A stretch of 64,000 bases of DNA from Ruminococcus sp. (GCA_017403985.1 JAFRDE010000013.1:62001-126000), one strand, 5' to 3'; shown: positions 26,557 to 35,698, numbered from the stretch's first letter. The notes: a model not told the origin generated them from the letters alone. Program-made: numbers and translations.

Positions 26557-27543
26557 CTACCTGTCTTCTCTAAAGTAGGAGAGTCCCAGCGCCTCGGGCG
26601 GCTGATTCTCGCGCTTCTTTCTCAGCGAGATAATGATCAGTACGATGATGGTAACGACGTACGGCAGCATCTTGAACAGCTCCTGAGAAGCGCGGGAGAT
26701 GCCGACGATGTACATGTATACCCAGTACAGCAGACCGAAGAGGTAGGAGCCCCAGATCGCATTCTTGGGCCGCCATGTCGTGAAGATAACCAGCGCAACG
26801 GCGAGCCAGCCGAGGCCCTCGAGGGTACCGTCGTTCGCCCATTTGCCCTGCGTAAAGTCCATAACATAGTACAGACCGCCGAGGCCAGAGATACCTGCGC
26901 CGATACAGGTGGCAAGGTACTTGTACAGAGTAACGTTGATGCCCGCCGCGTCAGCGGTAGCGGGGTTCTCGCCGACCGCACGCAGGTTCAGACCCGCGCG
27001 GCTCTTAGAGAGAAATACCTGTGCTAAGATCGCCACAACGATCGCGACATATACCAGCCAGCCGTAACGGAAGAACAGCTCGCCGATGATGTTGTTCATC
27101 GAGGACAGTCCGGGGATCTGGATGCGGAACGCGTCGGAGGTAACCGGAACGCGGAGCTGACCGACGCCGCCGGACAGCTGGTTCAGCGAACCGCCGAAGA
27201 AGTTCGCAACGCCCGAGCCGAAGATGGTCAGCGTCAGACCGGTAACGTTCTGGTTCGCGCGAAGAGTAATCGTCAGAAAGCTGAAGATCAGACCGCCGAA
27301 AGCAGAAGCGAGAAACGCGCACAGGAGCGCGATCAGCACACAGACGAACTTGTTGGGATTGTCGGTCGAATTCTCATAGAAGAATACGCCGATCAGAGAG
27401 GAGATACCGCCCAGATACATGATACCGGGCACACCGAGGTTGAGGTTGCCGCTCTTTTCGGTGATGATCTCACCGACCGCGCCGAACATAATGATGGTAC
27501 CGAAGACGACAGCCTGCTGGAATAAGGAAACAAATCCTACCAT
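26557..27543 (-). CDS. Nucleoside ABC transporter permease (second subunit)
   Basis: A 328-residue inner-membrane permease of the branched-chain/nucleoside superfamily (YufQ/NupQ-like). It shows several hydrophobic helices and the motifs NLGVPGIMYLGG, ANQNVTGLTLTIFG and the cytoplasmic coupling loop AGLNLRAVGENPATADAAGINV. It starts right after the stop of the other permease gene, with AAGGAGG overlapping that end. Together with the ATPase and BMP lipoprotein it would import purine nucleosides or bases. Confidence 0.92.
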   Translation of the reverse strand: MVGFVSLFQQAVVFGTIIMFGAVGEIITEKSGNLNLGVPGIMYLGGISSLIGVFFYENSTDNPNKFVCVLIALLCAFLASAFGGLIFSFLTITLRANQNVTGLTLTIFGSGVANFFGGSLNQLSGGVGQLRVPVTSDAFRIQIPGLSSMNNIIGELFFRYGWLVYVAIVVAILAQVFLSKSRAGLNLRAVGENPATADAAGINVTLYKYLATCIGAGISGLGGLYYVMDFTQGKWANDGTLEGLGWLAVALVIFTTWRPKNAIWGSYLFGLLYWVYMYIVGISRASQELFKMLPYVVTIIVLIIISLRKKRENQPPEALGLSYFREDR

Positions 27544-27544
27544 C

Positions 27545-28687
27545 TTATGCCACCTCCTTCTCTTTCTTACGGAATATCAGCTTGTAGTTGATGAAGAACT
27601 CGGAGCCGATGATGAAGAACAGAATGATACCCGTAATCATGTTGGACATATCTTTGCTGATATTGAACTCGGTCGCTACCTGGATCGCGCCCTTGTCGAG
27701 CACGGTGATCAGCAGCGCGATCAATATCATGGTGAACGTATTGAATTTTGCCAGCCACGCGACGATGATAGCGGTAAAGCCCTTGCCGCCGGCAGTAGAG
27801 GTGGAAATGGTATGCGCGGAACCGGATACGGTGATGAAACCGGCGAGGCCGCAGATCGCGCCGGAGATCAGCATCGTGCGGATGATGACCTTCTTGACGG
27901 AGATACCGGCGTAGCGGGCGGTGTTCTGAGAATCACCGATGACGGCGATCTCATAGCCCTGCTTACTGTATTTGAGGTAGAAGAACATGCCGACGGTCAG
28001 CGCCATGACGATGATGACGTTGAGCATATAATCCTGACCGAAGATAGCGGGAAACCAGCCCTGCTGATTCGCTGCGCCCTGATTGATGATGCCGACCTTG
28101 TTGGAACCGATGGGGTTCTCCCATTTCGCAACGCAGAAGGACGTCAGCTGTAAGGCGACGTAGTTCATCATCAGGGTAAAGAGGGTTTCGTTGGTGTCCC
28201 ACTTCGCCTTGAACACGGCGGGGAGCAGACCCCAGATCGCGCCCGCTAACAGCGAAGCGCCGACCATGCAGATGAACAGCAGTACGGGAGGCAGGTTCTT
28301 GAGATAGATCATGCAGGCTGCGGTGGCGATACCGCCGACCAGCACCTGACCCTCGGCGCCGATGTTCCAGAACTTCATCTTGAACGCGGGAGCCAAGCCC
28401 ACCGCGATACACAAAAGCATCATGGTATCGCGCACGGTGATCCATGTTTTCTGAGAGTAATTGGCAGGTGAGTTGCCGAAAGCGCCCTGCAGCATCGAGC
28501 CGTAGACCTTGATCGGGCTCGCGCCGGTGAGCAGGTAGATGATAACGCCCGAAACCAGCAGAGAAGCCACGACCGCGATCACGCGGACCATGACGGATTT
28601 CCACAGAGGCATCGACTCGCGCCGAACGATACGCACCAGCGGATCCTTTTTATGCGTTGTCATAGTTTTACTTGTCGTTGCCGTCAT
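27545..28687 (-). CDS. Nucleoside ABC transporter permease (first subunit)
   Basis: A 380-residue permease (YufP/NupP-like) with about nine membrane helices. Signatures are FWNIGAEGQVLVGGIATA and the coupling loop YEIAVIGDSQNTARYAGISVKK. ATG 28687 is favoured because GGGGGTGA precedes it, although this overlaps the ATPase gene by 20 bases; an ATG at 28663 lacks a ribosome site. The four importer genes lie in the order lipoprotein, ATPase, permease, permease. Confidence 0.92.
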   Translation of the reverse strand: MTATTSKTMTTHKKDPLVRIVRRESMPLWKSVMVRVIAVVASLLVSGVIIYLLTGASPIKVYGSMLQGAFGNSPANYSQKTWITVRDTMMLLCIAVGLAPAFKMKFWNIGAEGQVLVGGIATAACMIYLKNLPPVLLFICMVGASLLAGAIWGLLPAVFKAKWDTNETLFTLMMNYVALQLTSFCVAKWENPIGSNKVGIINQGAANQQGWFPAIFGQDYMLNVIIVMALTVGMFFYLKYSKQGYEIAVIGDSQNTARYAGISVKKVIIRTMLISGAICGLAGFITVSGSAHTISTSTAGGKGFTAIIVAWLAKFNTFTMILIALLITVLDKGAIQVATEFNISKDMSNMITGIILFFIIGSEFFINYKLIFRKKEKEVA

Positions 28688-30230
28688 CAGCGCTCACCCC
28701 CTCTTCCTTCAAATGAGTCATCAGCTCGCCGACCTCTTCCTTTGTGGCTGTTCTGGCGTCTACGACGCCGTTGAGCTTGCCGTCGCACAGGACGGCGATG
28801 CGGTCGCACAGAGCGAGCAGTACGTCGAGGTCTTCACCGACATAAATGACGGCAGTGCCCTTCTTTTTCTCCTCGTTGAGGAGGCGATATATGGTATAGG
28901 ATGTGTTGATATCCAAGCCTCGCACGGCATAAGCCGCCATCAGCACGGTAGGCTGAGCCGCGATCTCTCTGCCGACGAGTACCTTCTGTACGTTACCGCC
29001 GGAGAGTCGGCGAACGGGCGTCTGTAGACCCGGGGTGACGACCTCGAGTTCCTCCTTGACCTTAACGGCAAGGTCATGGGGCGCCTTGCGGTCGGCAAAG
29101 ATCGAATGACCCTTCTTATACGAACGCAGCATCATGTTGTCGGTCATGCCCATCGTTCCGACCAGGCCCATACCGAGTCTGTCCTCGGGGACAAAGGAGA
29201 GGGCGACGCCCATCTTTTTGATCTGGGTAACGTCCTTGCCGATGATCTGTTCTTTCGCTCCCGTTTCGGGATTGATATAGACGATGGAGCTGCCGGGCTG
29301 GGCCTCCTGCAAGCCCGCGATCGACTCTAAAAGCTGCTTCTGGCCGGAGCCGGAGATACCCGCGATACCTAAGATCTCGCCGCTGAACGCATCGAGAGAA
29401 ACGTCGTCGAGCGCGGTCACGCCGTACTTATCCAGACAGGTCAGGTGCTCGATCTGCAGCCTGAGCTCCTTGTTCTCTACCTCGGGGCGCTCGATATCGA
29501 GCTCCACCTTCTGACCGACCATCATCTCGGTCAGCGACTGGACGGTCGCTTCCGAGGTCTTGACAGTACCGATGTACTCGCCCTTGCGGAGGATCGATAC
29601 ACGGTCGGAGATCGCGAGAACCTCGTGCAGCTTATGGGTGATGATGATGATAGACTTTCCGTCCGCCTTCATGTTGCGCAGGACGGCAAAGAGCTTGTCG
29701 GTCTCCTGCGGCGTCAGAACGGCGGTGGGCTCGTCCAGAATCAGGATATTCGCGCCGCGGTACAGGGTCTTGACGATCTCGAGCGTCTGCTTCTGGGATA
29801 CGGTCATGTTGTAAACCTTTTTCTTCGGGTCTACGTCGAAGCCGTATTTATCACAGATCTCCTCAATCGCCTTCGCGATCACGCGGTTGTTCTTCGCCTT
29901 CTTCTTGTCCATGCCCAGCGCGACGTTCTCGGTGGCGGTCAGGACGTCGACCAGCTTGAAGTGCTGGTGGATCATGCCGATACCGAGCTCATAGGCGTCC
30001 TTGGGCGAGGTGATATGCACCTCCTGCCCTTCGACAAAGATCTGACCCGAATCCTGATGATAGATACCCGAGAGCATATTCATCAGGGTGGTCTTGCCGG
30101 AGCCGTTTTCGCCGAGCAGCGCGAGGATCTCACCCTTGCGGATATCCATGGATACGTCCTTGTTCGCGACGACCTTGGTACCGAAAGCCTTGGTGATATG
30201 CTTCATGCTGACAGCAATATTGTTATCCAA
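28668..30230 (-). CDS. Nucleoside ABC transporter, duplicated ATP-binding protein
   Basis: A 520-residue ATPase with two ABC domains, as in YufO/NupO and RbsA. Domain 1 has Walker A ALLGENGSGKTTLM and Walker B ILILDEPTAVLTPQE. Domain 2 has GIAGISGSGQKQLLESIAG and signature LSGGNVQKVLVGRE. The usual 'QPTRGLD' of domain 2 reads AAYAVRGLDI, so the PT pair is replaced by AV. Start is TTG 30230 with GGGGGGAG five bases upstream. A heptanucleotide-array spacer and a terminator-like hairpin separate it from the lipoprotein gene, which probably sets a higher lipoprotein level. Confidence 0.93.
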   Translation of the reverse strand: MDNNIAVSMKHITKAFGTKVVANKDVSMDIRKGEILALLGENGSGKTTLMNMLSGIYHQDSGQIFVEGQEVHITSPKDAYELGIGMIHQHFKLVDVLTATENVALGMDKKKAKNNRVIAKAIEEICDKYGFDVDPKKKVYNMTVSQKQTLEIVKTLYRGANILILDEPTAVLTPQETDKLFAVLRNMKADGKSIIIITHKLHEVLAISDRVSILRKGEYIGTVKTSEATVQSLTEMMVGQKVELDIERPEVENKELRLQIEHLTCLDKYGVTALDDVSLDAFSGEILGIAGISGSGQKQLLESIAGLQEAQPGSSIVYINPETGAKEQIIGKDVTQIKKMGVALSFVPEDRLGMGLVGTMGMTDNMMLRSYKKGHSIFADRKAPHDLAVKVKEELEVVTPGLQTPVRRLSGGNVQKVLVGREIAAQPTVLMAAYAVRGLDINTSYTIYRLLNEEKKKGTAVIYVGEDLDVLLALCDRIAVLCDGKLNGVVDARTATKEEVGELMTHLKEEGVSADDGNDK

Positions 30231-30250
30231 AATACTCCCCCCTATTTATG

Positions 30251-30376
30251 TAGTTAGGATTTAGGAGTGAGGAGTGAGGAGTTTACGGCGGGCGCTGCCC
30301 GCACCCGATTGATATATCATCAAAAATACGAAAGGATTTCCCAATAACTCCTAACTTCTAACTCCTAACTCCTAAC
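30251..30376. repeat. Pair of inverted heptanucleotide arrays
   Basis: TTAGGAG-type units at 30251-30280 and CTCCTAA-type units at 30344-30376 border a GGCGGGCGCTGCCCGC hairpin. The spacer lies between the lipoprotein and ATPase genes. Confidence 0.7.
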
Positions 30377-30393
30377 TGCGATAAAAACTGGAT

Positions 30394-30423
30394 AAAGGGA
30401 AGCCGAATTTTCAGCTTCCCTTT
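30394..30423 (-). terminator. Partial terminator after the BMP lipoprotein gene
   Basis: Ten-base stem AAAGGGAAGC / GCTTCCCTTT; the downstream minus-strand tail ATCCAGTTTTT is only partly T-rich, allowing read-through into the ATPase gene. Confidence 0.7.
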
Positions 30424-30444
30424 ACCTATTTCAGTCGTTACAAA

Positions 30445-31767
30445 TCAGTTATTGTTCAGTTCGGTGATGCCGTCGATTCTCAGCTGGAAGGACGGAGCGG
30501 ACTGAGTGTAGGACTCATGATAGTAGCCGTCAAACATCGCGTTGTCAGCGTCGGGAGCGAAGTCGCCGTCGGTATCGGTAGCGAAAGCGTACTCGACCTT
30601 CTCGCCGCCTACGGTGAAGGTGTTCTGATCGAAGACATGTACAGAACCGTCCTTAAGAGCAGCCTCAACCTCGGCAACCTTATCGGCAGTACCTTCTGCG
30701 CAAGACTCGCCCAGAGCAGTGATCTCTACAGCACCGCTGTCCAGACCGCAAACGCCGTTGGTAGCAACCTTCTCGCCCTTCATAGCGGTACCGATCGCGT
30801 ACTTATAGAATACGGTCCAGTTGTTGGTAGCGGAAGTCAGAGCAGCGGTAGGAGCTACGGACAGCATGTCAACATTGTAGCCGACGGAGTAAGCAACCTT
30901 ACCGCCGTCCAGAGCAGCCTGTACGGCAGAGGGAGCGCCGGTGGAGTCAGCGTGCTGACCGATGATCACGCAGCCGCGAGCCATCAGAGCGTCGGCAGCA
31001 GCGCCTTCAGCGACCATATCGAACCAAGAGTTGGTGTACTGAACGTCCATAACAACGTTCTCGACAACGCTCTTGATACCGAGATAGAAAGCAGTGTAAC
31101 CGGAAACAACCTCAGCGTAGGGATAAGCGCCTACGTAACCGATCTTGATGTTGCCGTTTTCATCCTTATTCTCGTCGGTAAGCTTACCGGCTTCGTCAAG
31201 CTCCTTGGCCTTCATACCGGCAACAACACCGGATACATATCTGGACTCATAAACGCGGGTGAAAGCGTTGGAGAAGTTCTCCAGACCGGAAGCCTTAGCG
31301 GTATCGCCGGTCATAGCGATAAACTGAACCTCGGGATACTCTTCAGCAGCCTGCTGGGTGTAGCTCTGGTGACCGTAAGAGTTGGTAACAATCAGCTTGC
31401 AGCCCTGACCTACGAGGTCGTCGCAAGCGTCCTTGCACTTCTCATCCTCGGGGATGTTGTACTTCCAGATGATCTGGTCATCCGCCAGACCGAGCTCTTC
31501 GGCAGCCTTCTGGATACCCTGCATATGTGCAAAGGTATAGCCCTCGTTCTCATCGCCTACAAGAACAACGCCGAGTTTAAATTCGGGATCGACTTCAATA
31601 CCGGAAGCATCAAAATTACCGACTTCAGTAATGCCGGACTCAGCGGGAGTTGTGTCGATTGCAGGTTTTTCGTCCTTAGTCGCCTCAGTGTTGGTGGAAC
31701 CGCCGCAGGCAGCCAGCGCACCGCACACAAAGAGAACGGCTAAGAGTACAGCAATAATCTTCTTCAT
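30445..31767 (-). CDS. bmpA: BMP-family nucleoside-binding lipoprotein
   Basis: A 440-residue substrate-binding lipoprotein of the ABC importer. The signal peptide ends in a lipobox with the lipidated cysteine at residue 21 (GALAACGGS), so Lgt (encoded at 63 kb) would modify it. Family motifs include KLGVVLVGDENEGYTFAHMQGIQ, KLIVTNSYGHQ and IGYVGAYPYAEVVSGYTAF. PnrA/BmpA relatives bind purine nucleosides; the guanine deaminase and 8-oxoguanine deaminase genes on either side support a purine ligand. ATG follows AGGAGG. It has its own strong promoter and a palindromic leader. Confidence 0.93.
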   Translation of the reverse strand: MKKIIAVLLAVLFVCGALAACGGSTNTEATKDEKPAIDTTPAESGITEVGNFDASGIEVDPEFKLGVVLVGDENEGYTFAHMQGIQKAAEELGLADDQIIWKYNIPEDEKCKDACDDLVGQGCKLIVTNSYGHQSYTQQAAEEYPEVQFIAMTGDTAKASGLENFSNAFTRVYESRYVSGVVAGMKAKELDEAGKLTDENKDENGNIKIGYVGAYPYAEVVSGYTAFYLGIKSVVENVVMDVQYTNSWFDMVAEGAAADALMARGCVIIGQHADSTGAPSAVQAALDGGKVAYSVGYNVDMLSVAPTAALTSATNNWTVFYKYAIGTAMKGEKVATNGVCGLDSGAVEITALGESCAEGTADKVAEVEAALKDGSVHVFDQNTFTVGGEKVEYAFATDTDGDFAPDADNAMFDGYYHESYTQSAPSFQLRIDGITELNNN

Positions 31768-31802
31768 TTCTTCCTCCTGATAAAATATAGGATTTTACAA
31801 GC

Positions 31803-31820
31803 ATTGCCGCAAGCGGCAAT
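31803..31820. promoter_or_regulatory. Palindrome in the bmpA leader
   Basis: ATTGCCGCAAGCGGCAAT: eight-base perfect arms around AA, about 15 bases after the -10 box. Candidate operator or RNA hairpin. Confidence 0.55.
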
Positions 31821-31834
31821 ACGCTTACTCATTA

Positions 31835-31863
31835 ATTATACATAATCCCTATATCCTTGGCAA
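31835..31863 (-). promoter_or_regulatory. bmpA promoter
   Basis: Minus-strand TTGCCA, 17 bases, TATAAT. Confidence 0.8.
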
Positions 31864-31981
31864 TTGAAATTATTGTAAAAAATGTCATTAATAATCCCAT
31901 GTATTTTATCATTTTTAACAAATTGTGAACAAGAAGCCGTTCGCCGCCTATTCAATATTTCTATATAAGCATATTTATCTA

Positions 31982-32010
31982 TTGCACGGCAGCAAAAAGC
32001 GAGTTATAAT
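31982..32010 (+). promoter_or_regulatory. guaD promoter
   Basis: TTGCAC, 17 bases, TATAAT. A perfect 20-base palindrome TTATAATATATATATTATAA (32004-32023) covers the -10 box and start point. Confidence 0.75.
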
Positions 32011-32075
32011 ATATATATTATAATAGTTTAGTTATTTCTGCTCACTGCTCACTGTCCACTGATCAGGAGGAACCT

Positions 32076-33356
32076 ATGAACAGCTTTATCATCCGCGGCG
32101 ATATCTGTTACAGCGCCGATAAAAACCGATTGATCACCAAAGAAAACAGCTATTTGATCTGCGAAAACGGCATATGCGCCGGCGTTTTTGATCAGATTCC
32201 CGAACGATATGCCGATCTCCCCGTACACGATTACAGCGGGATGCTGGTCATGCCCGGAATGGTCGATCTGCACATCCACGCGCCCCAGTACGCCTACCGG
32301 GGCTTGGGCATGGACAAAGAGCTGCTCGACTGGCTGAACACCTACGCCTTCCCCGAAGAGAGCAAGTACGGCGACCTTGACTATGCCGACAAAGCCTATA
32401 CCATCTTCGCGAACGCGATCAAAAAAAGCGCCACGACGCGGCTCTGCGTTTTCGGCACCCTGCACAGAGCGGCGACGAAACTGTTGATGGACAAGCTGGA
32501 GGACGTCGGCGCGGTCAGCTACGTCGGCAAGGTCAATATGGACCGCAACTCGCCCGATAACCTGCGTGAAGCGTCCGCGCAAGCGAGCCTCGCCGATACC
32601 GAGCGCTTTCTCAAAGAAACGCAGGATAAATACAAAAACACCTATCCTATCATCACCCCGCGCTTTACGCCGTCCTGCACCGATGAACTGATGCAGGGTT
32701 TGGGAGAACTCAGCAAAAAGTATCGCGTCCCCGTCCAATCCCATCTCAGCGAGAATCCCGGCGAGGTGGAATGGGTCAGAGAGCTTTGCCCGTGGGCGAA
32801 ATACTACGGCGAAGCGTATGATCGCTTCGGGCTGTTCGGCAAGCCTGAAAAAACCGTGATGGCGCACTGCGTGTATTCCGACGATAACGAGATCGCGCGC
32901 ATGAAGGAGAACGGCGTCTTTATCGCCCACTGTCCCGCGTCGAACACGAACGTCGCCTCGGGTATCGCGCCGGCCAGAAAATACCTCGAGCTGGATTTGA
33001 ACATCGGGCTGGGCTCGGACGTCGCGGGCGGTCACAGCGAAAGCATGTTCACCGCGATGGTGGACGCCCTGCAGGTCAGCCGCCTGTACTGGCGGCTCGT
33101 CGACAGCGGCAAAAAGCCGCTGAATATCGCCGAGGTCTTTTACATGGCGACCAAAGGCGGCGGGGCATTCTTCGGAAAGGTCGGTTCCTTTGAAAAGGGT
33201 TATGAGTTCGACGCCGTCGTTATCGACGACAGCCTCCTCCCCCATCCACAGCCGCTCACTTTACAGGAACGCCTCGAGCGCTCCGTCTACCTCGCGGGCG
33301 ACGTCAAGGCGCTGAAGGCGAAGTATTGTCGGGGAGCATTGGTTGGTGAATGGTGA
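32076..33356 (+). CDS. guaD: Guanine deaminase
   Basis: Deaminates guanine to xanthine. The 426-residue zinc amidohydrolase shows PGMVDLHIHAPQYAYRG (metal HxH), TPSCTDELMQG, QSHLSEN, MAHCVYSDD and GLGSDVAGGHS, all diagnostic of bacterial guanine deaminase. Start ATG follows AGGAGG. The last codons (LVGEW) and the stop run into a repeat array of GGTGAATG units, so the native C-terminus may have been altered by repeat insertion. It is divergent from the purine importer and convergent with arcC. Confidence 0.94.
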   Translation: MNSFIIRGDICYSADKNRLITKENSYLICENGICAGVFDQIPERYADLPVHDYSGMLVMPGMVDLHIHAPQYAYRGLGMDKELLDWLNTYAFPEESKYGDLDYADKAYTIFANAIKKSATTRLCVFGTLHRAATKLLMDKLEDVGAVSYVGKVNMDRNSPDNLREASAQASLADTERFLKETQDKYKNTYPIITPRFTPSCTDELMQGLGELSKKYRVPVQSHLSENPGEVEWVRELCPWAKYYGEAYDRFGLFGKPEKTVMAHCVYSDDNEIARMKENGVFIAHCPASNTNVASGIAPARKYLELDLNIGLGSDVAGGHSESMFTAMVDALQVSRLYWRLVDSGKKPLNIAEVFYMATKGGGAFFGKVGSFEKGYEFDAVVIDDSLLPHPQPLTLQERLERSVYLAGDVKALKAKYCRGALVGEW

Positions 33357-33372
33357 ATGACGAATGGTGAAT
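33345..33372. repeat. GGTGAATG array, left member of an inverted pair
   Basis: GAATGGTGAATGACGAATGG-type units include the guaD stop. The inverted partner (TTCACCATTAACC units) is at 33524-33556 beside the arcC stop. Confidence 0.65.
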
Positions 33373-33419
33373 GATTGACGGCGGGACACCCGCACCCGAT
33401 TTTAAATAAATAATACAAT

Positions 33420-33475
33420 AACGCTTGTGACTCAAAATTTGTTTTCATAAAGAGTCACAAGCGTTTTACTATTTT
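33420..33475. terminator. Bidirectional terminator, guaD and arcC
   Basis: Fourteen-base stem AACGCTTGTGACTC / GAGTCACAAGCGTT, followed on the plus strand by TTACTATTTT. Confidence 0.85.
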
Positions 33476-33523
33476 AATACAGAATTGTTTGAGCGCGGCA
33501 CATGTGTCGCGCGAGTGACCGGA

Positions 33524-33556
33524 ACCATTCACTATTCACCATTAACCATTAACCGA
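33524..33556. repeat. TTCACCATTAACC array, right member
   Basis: Degenerate CATTCAC/CCATTAA units that abut and overlap the end of arcC, inverted relative to 33345-33372. Confidence 0.6.
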
Positions 33557-34481
33557 AAATAGTTGTTCCCGCCTTACCTTTCACCGCTTCTCCGGCTTCT
33601 TCGAGCGCGGCGATGACCGCTTTTCTGCCCTTGCCGCCTTTGACAAAGCGCACGCAGGCTTCTACCTTCGGGAGCATGCTGCCCGCGGCGAACTGACCCT
33701 CCTCGATATACTGCTCGGTTTCGGCTGCGGTCATGCTGTCGAGCGCCTGTTCATCGGGCGCATTGAAATTGATCTTCACCTTATCAACGGCGGTGAGGAT
33801 CATCAGCATATCCGCGTTCAGGTTCTCGGCGAGCAGCGCGGAGCAATAATCCTTGTCGATCACGGCGGCACAGCCTTTGAGGTAATCGTCCTTTCGGCGC
33901 ACGGGGATACCGCCGCCTCCGCAGCAAATGACCACAGAGCCCGCCTGTAAGGAGGCGCGAATGGCGTCGATCTCGATGATATACTGCGGTTGAGGGGAGG
34001 CGACCACGCGCCGCCATCCTCTGCCGGAATCCTCGGCGACTGCATAGCCGTAATGCTCCTTTAACCGCTGCGCCTGTTCCTCGGTCATGAATTTACCGAT
34101 CGGCTTCGTGGGGTTTTTCATCGCGGGATCGTCGTTGCTCACCTCTACCTGCGTGATGATCGTGACGACAGGCTTATACAGTCCGCGGTGCATCAGCTCC
34201 TTGCGCAGGGCGTTCTGGATATCGTAACCGATATACGCCTGACTCATCGCGACGCACATCGAGAGCGACGTCTTCTCCTCGGTCGGATCCTCGAGCAGAA
34301 GCGCGTTCATCGCGGCGTCGATCTTGCCGACCTGCGGTCCGTTGCCGTGCGTGATGACGACCTCGCTGCCGTCCTCAATCAGGTCGGCGATCGCTTTGGC
34401 GGTGATCTTCACCGCCTCAAATTGTTCTGTCAGATTCTTGCCCAAGGCATTCCCGCCGAGGGCGACAACGATCTTTTTCAT
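33549..34481 (-). CDS. arcC: Carbamate kinase
   Basis: Makes ATP from carbamoyl phosphate and ADP, releasing carbamate that breaks down to ammonia and CO2. The 310-residue protein has IVVALGGNALG, VITHGNGPQVGKI, GWRRVVASPQPQ and CCGGGGIPVRR. It is the last gene of the ygeY-ygeW-arcC unit; pairing with a YgeW carbamoyltransferase rather than arginine deiminase genes points to purine-derived carbamoyl groups as the source. Confidence 0.95.
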   Translation of the reverse strand: MKKIVVALGGNALGKNLTEQFEAVKITAKAIADLIEDGSEVVITHGNGPQVGKIDAAMNALLLEDPTEEKTSLSMCVAMSQAYIGYDIQNALRKELMHRGLYKPVVTIITQVEVSNDDPAMKNPTKPIGKFMTEEQAQRLKEHYGYAVAEDSGRGWRRVVASPQPQYIIEIDAIRASLQAGSVVICCGGGGIPVRRKDDYLKGCAAVIDKDYCSALLAENLNADMLMILTAVDKVKINFNAPDEQALDSMTAAETEQYIEEGQFAAGSMLPKVEACVRFVKGGKGRKAVIAALEEAGEAVKGKAGTTIFG

Positions 34482-34504
34482 AGCAGAAACCTTTGTAATT
34501 CCAA

Positions 34505-35698
34505 TTAAAACGCCTTGCGCTCCTTACCCTTTGCCTCCAGTTCCTCCAGCGCCTTTGCGGGATCCTGCACCTTCGCGAGGAAGATCATCGCGGCGATGAT
34601 ATAGGGCTTGTAGGAAGCCTGCTTGTACAGCGGCGCGCGATAGCGGTCGAAGACGGATGCTGCCACCTCGCCCTCCTCGCAGCTGACGCCGGTGATATCG
34701 GCGGGCAGGCAGTGCAGATACAGCGCCTTGCCGTCCTTGGTCAGCTCCATCATCTCTTCGGTACATTCCCAATCCTTATGGGTGGCGTTCTCGGCGAGCA
34801 GCTCTTTTTCGAGCTTGTCGATGCCCTCAAAATCGCCCTTGCCGTACAGATCGGTGCGCTTTTCCATCGCTGCGAACGAAGCCCAGCTCTTGGGATAAAC
34901 GATATCCGCGTCCTTGAACGCCTCTTTCATATCGTTGGTTTTAGAGAACGAACCGCCGTTCTTCTCGGCGTTCGCCTTCGCGACCTCTTCGACCTCAGGC
35001 ATCACGTCATAGCCCTCGGGGTGAGCGAGGACAACGTCCATGCCGAAGCGGGTAAACAGACCGATCACGCCCTGCGGGACGGACAGCGGCTTGCCGTAGG
35101 ACGGCGAATACGCCCATGTCATGGCGACCTTCTTGCCCTTGAGGTTCTCGACGCCGCCGAAATAGTGGATCACATGGTCGAGATCGGCGAGCGTCTGAGT
35201 CGGGTGGTCGATGTCGCACTGCAAATTGACGAGCGTGGGCTTTTGCTCTAAAACGCCGTCGGCATAGCCCTCCTTGAGCGCTTCGACGACCTCCTCCTGA
35301 TAGGTGTGTCCCTTGCCGATGTACATATCGTCGCGGATGCCAACCACGTCAGCCATGAACGAGATCATGTTCGCGGTCTCGCGGACGGTCTCGCCGTGGG
35401 CGATCTGGCTCTTGCCCTCGTCCAGATCCTGCACTTCTAAGCCGAGCAGGTTGCACGCGGAAGCAAAGGAGAAGCGGGTACGGGTGGAGTTGTCGCGGAA
35501 GTTGCTGATACCCAGCCCCGAGTCAAAAATCTTGGTAGAGATGTTCCTCTCCCTGAGGTCGCGAAGCGCGTCGGCGACCGCGAAAACGGCGGCGATCTCA
35601 TCGTCCGTCTTGTCCCACGTCAGGAAGAAGTCGTTTTCGTACATGTTTTCAATATCTAAGCCGCGCAACTTCGCGGCGAGTTCGGTAGCTTTACTCAT
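34505..35698 (-). CDS. ygeW: YgeW-type knotted carbamoyltransferase
   Basis: A 397-residue member of the aspartate/ornithine carbamoyltransferase superfamily. The carbamoyl-phosphate loop appears as FRDNSTRTRFSFASACNLLG (S-T-R-T-R). Further conserved parts are HGETVRETANMISF, NLQCDIDHPTQTLADL and HCLPADITG. YgeW proteins occur with ygeX, ygeY and purine-degradation genes and their physiological substrate is still debated; they do not act on ornithine or aspartate. It lies 23 bases before arcC, consistent with carbamoyl phosphate being passed to ATP synthesis. Confidence 0.93.
   Translation of the reverse strand: MSKATELAAKLRGLDIENMYENDFFLTWDKTDDEIAAVFAVADALRDLRERNISTKIFDSGLGISNFRDNSTRTRFSFASACNLLGLEVQDLDEGKSQIAHGETVRETANMISFMADVVGIRDDMYIGKGHTYQEEVVEALKEGYADGVLEQKPTLVNLQCDIDHPTQTLADLDHVIHYFGGVENLKGKKVAMTWAYSPSYGKPLSVPQGVIGLFTRFGMDVVLAHPEGYDVMPEVEEVAKANAEKNGGSFSKTNDMKEAFKDADIVYPKSWASFAAMEKRTDLYGKGDFEGIDKLEKELLAENATHKDWECTEEMMELTKDGKALYLHCLPADITGVSCEEGEVAASVFDRYRAPLYKQASYKPYIIAAMIFLAKVQDPAKALEELEAKGKERKAF

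Larger units (their letters stand above)
31768..32075. other. Divergent control region, bmpA and guaD
   Basis: This gene-free stretch of 308 bases holds a promoter on each strand, two palindromes (31803-31820 and 32004-32023) and a short CACTGCTCACTGTCCACTG array at 32038-32064. No purine riboswitch core was found on either strand. Confidence 0.7.
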
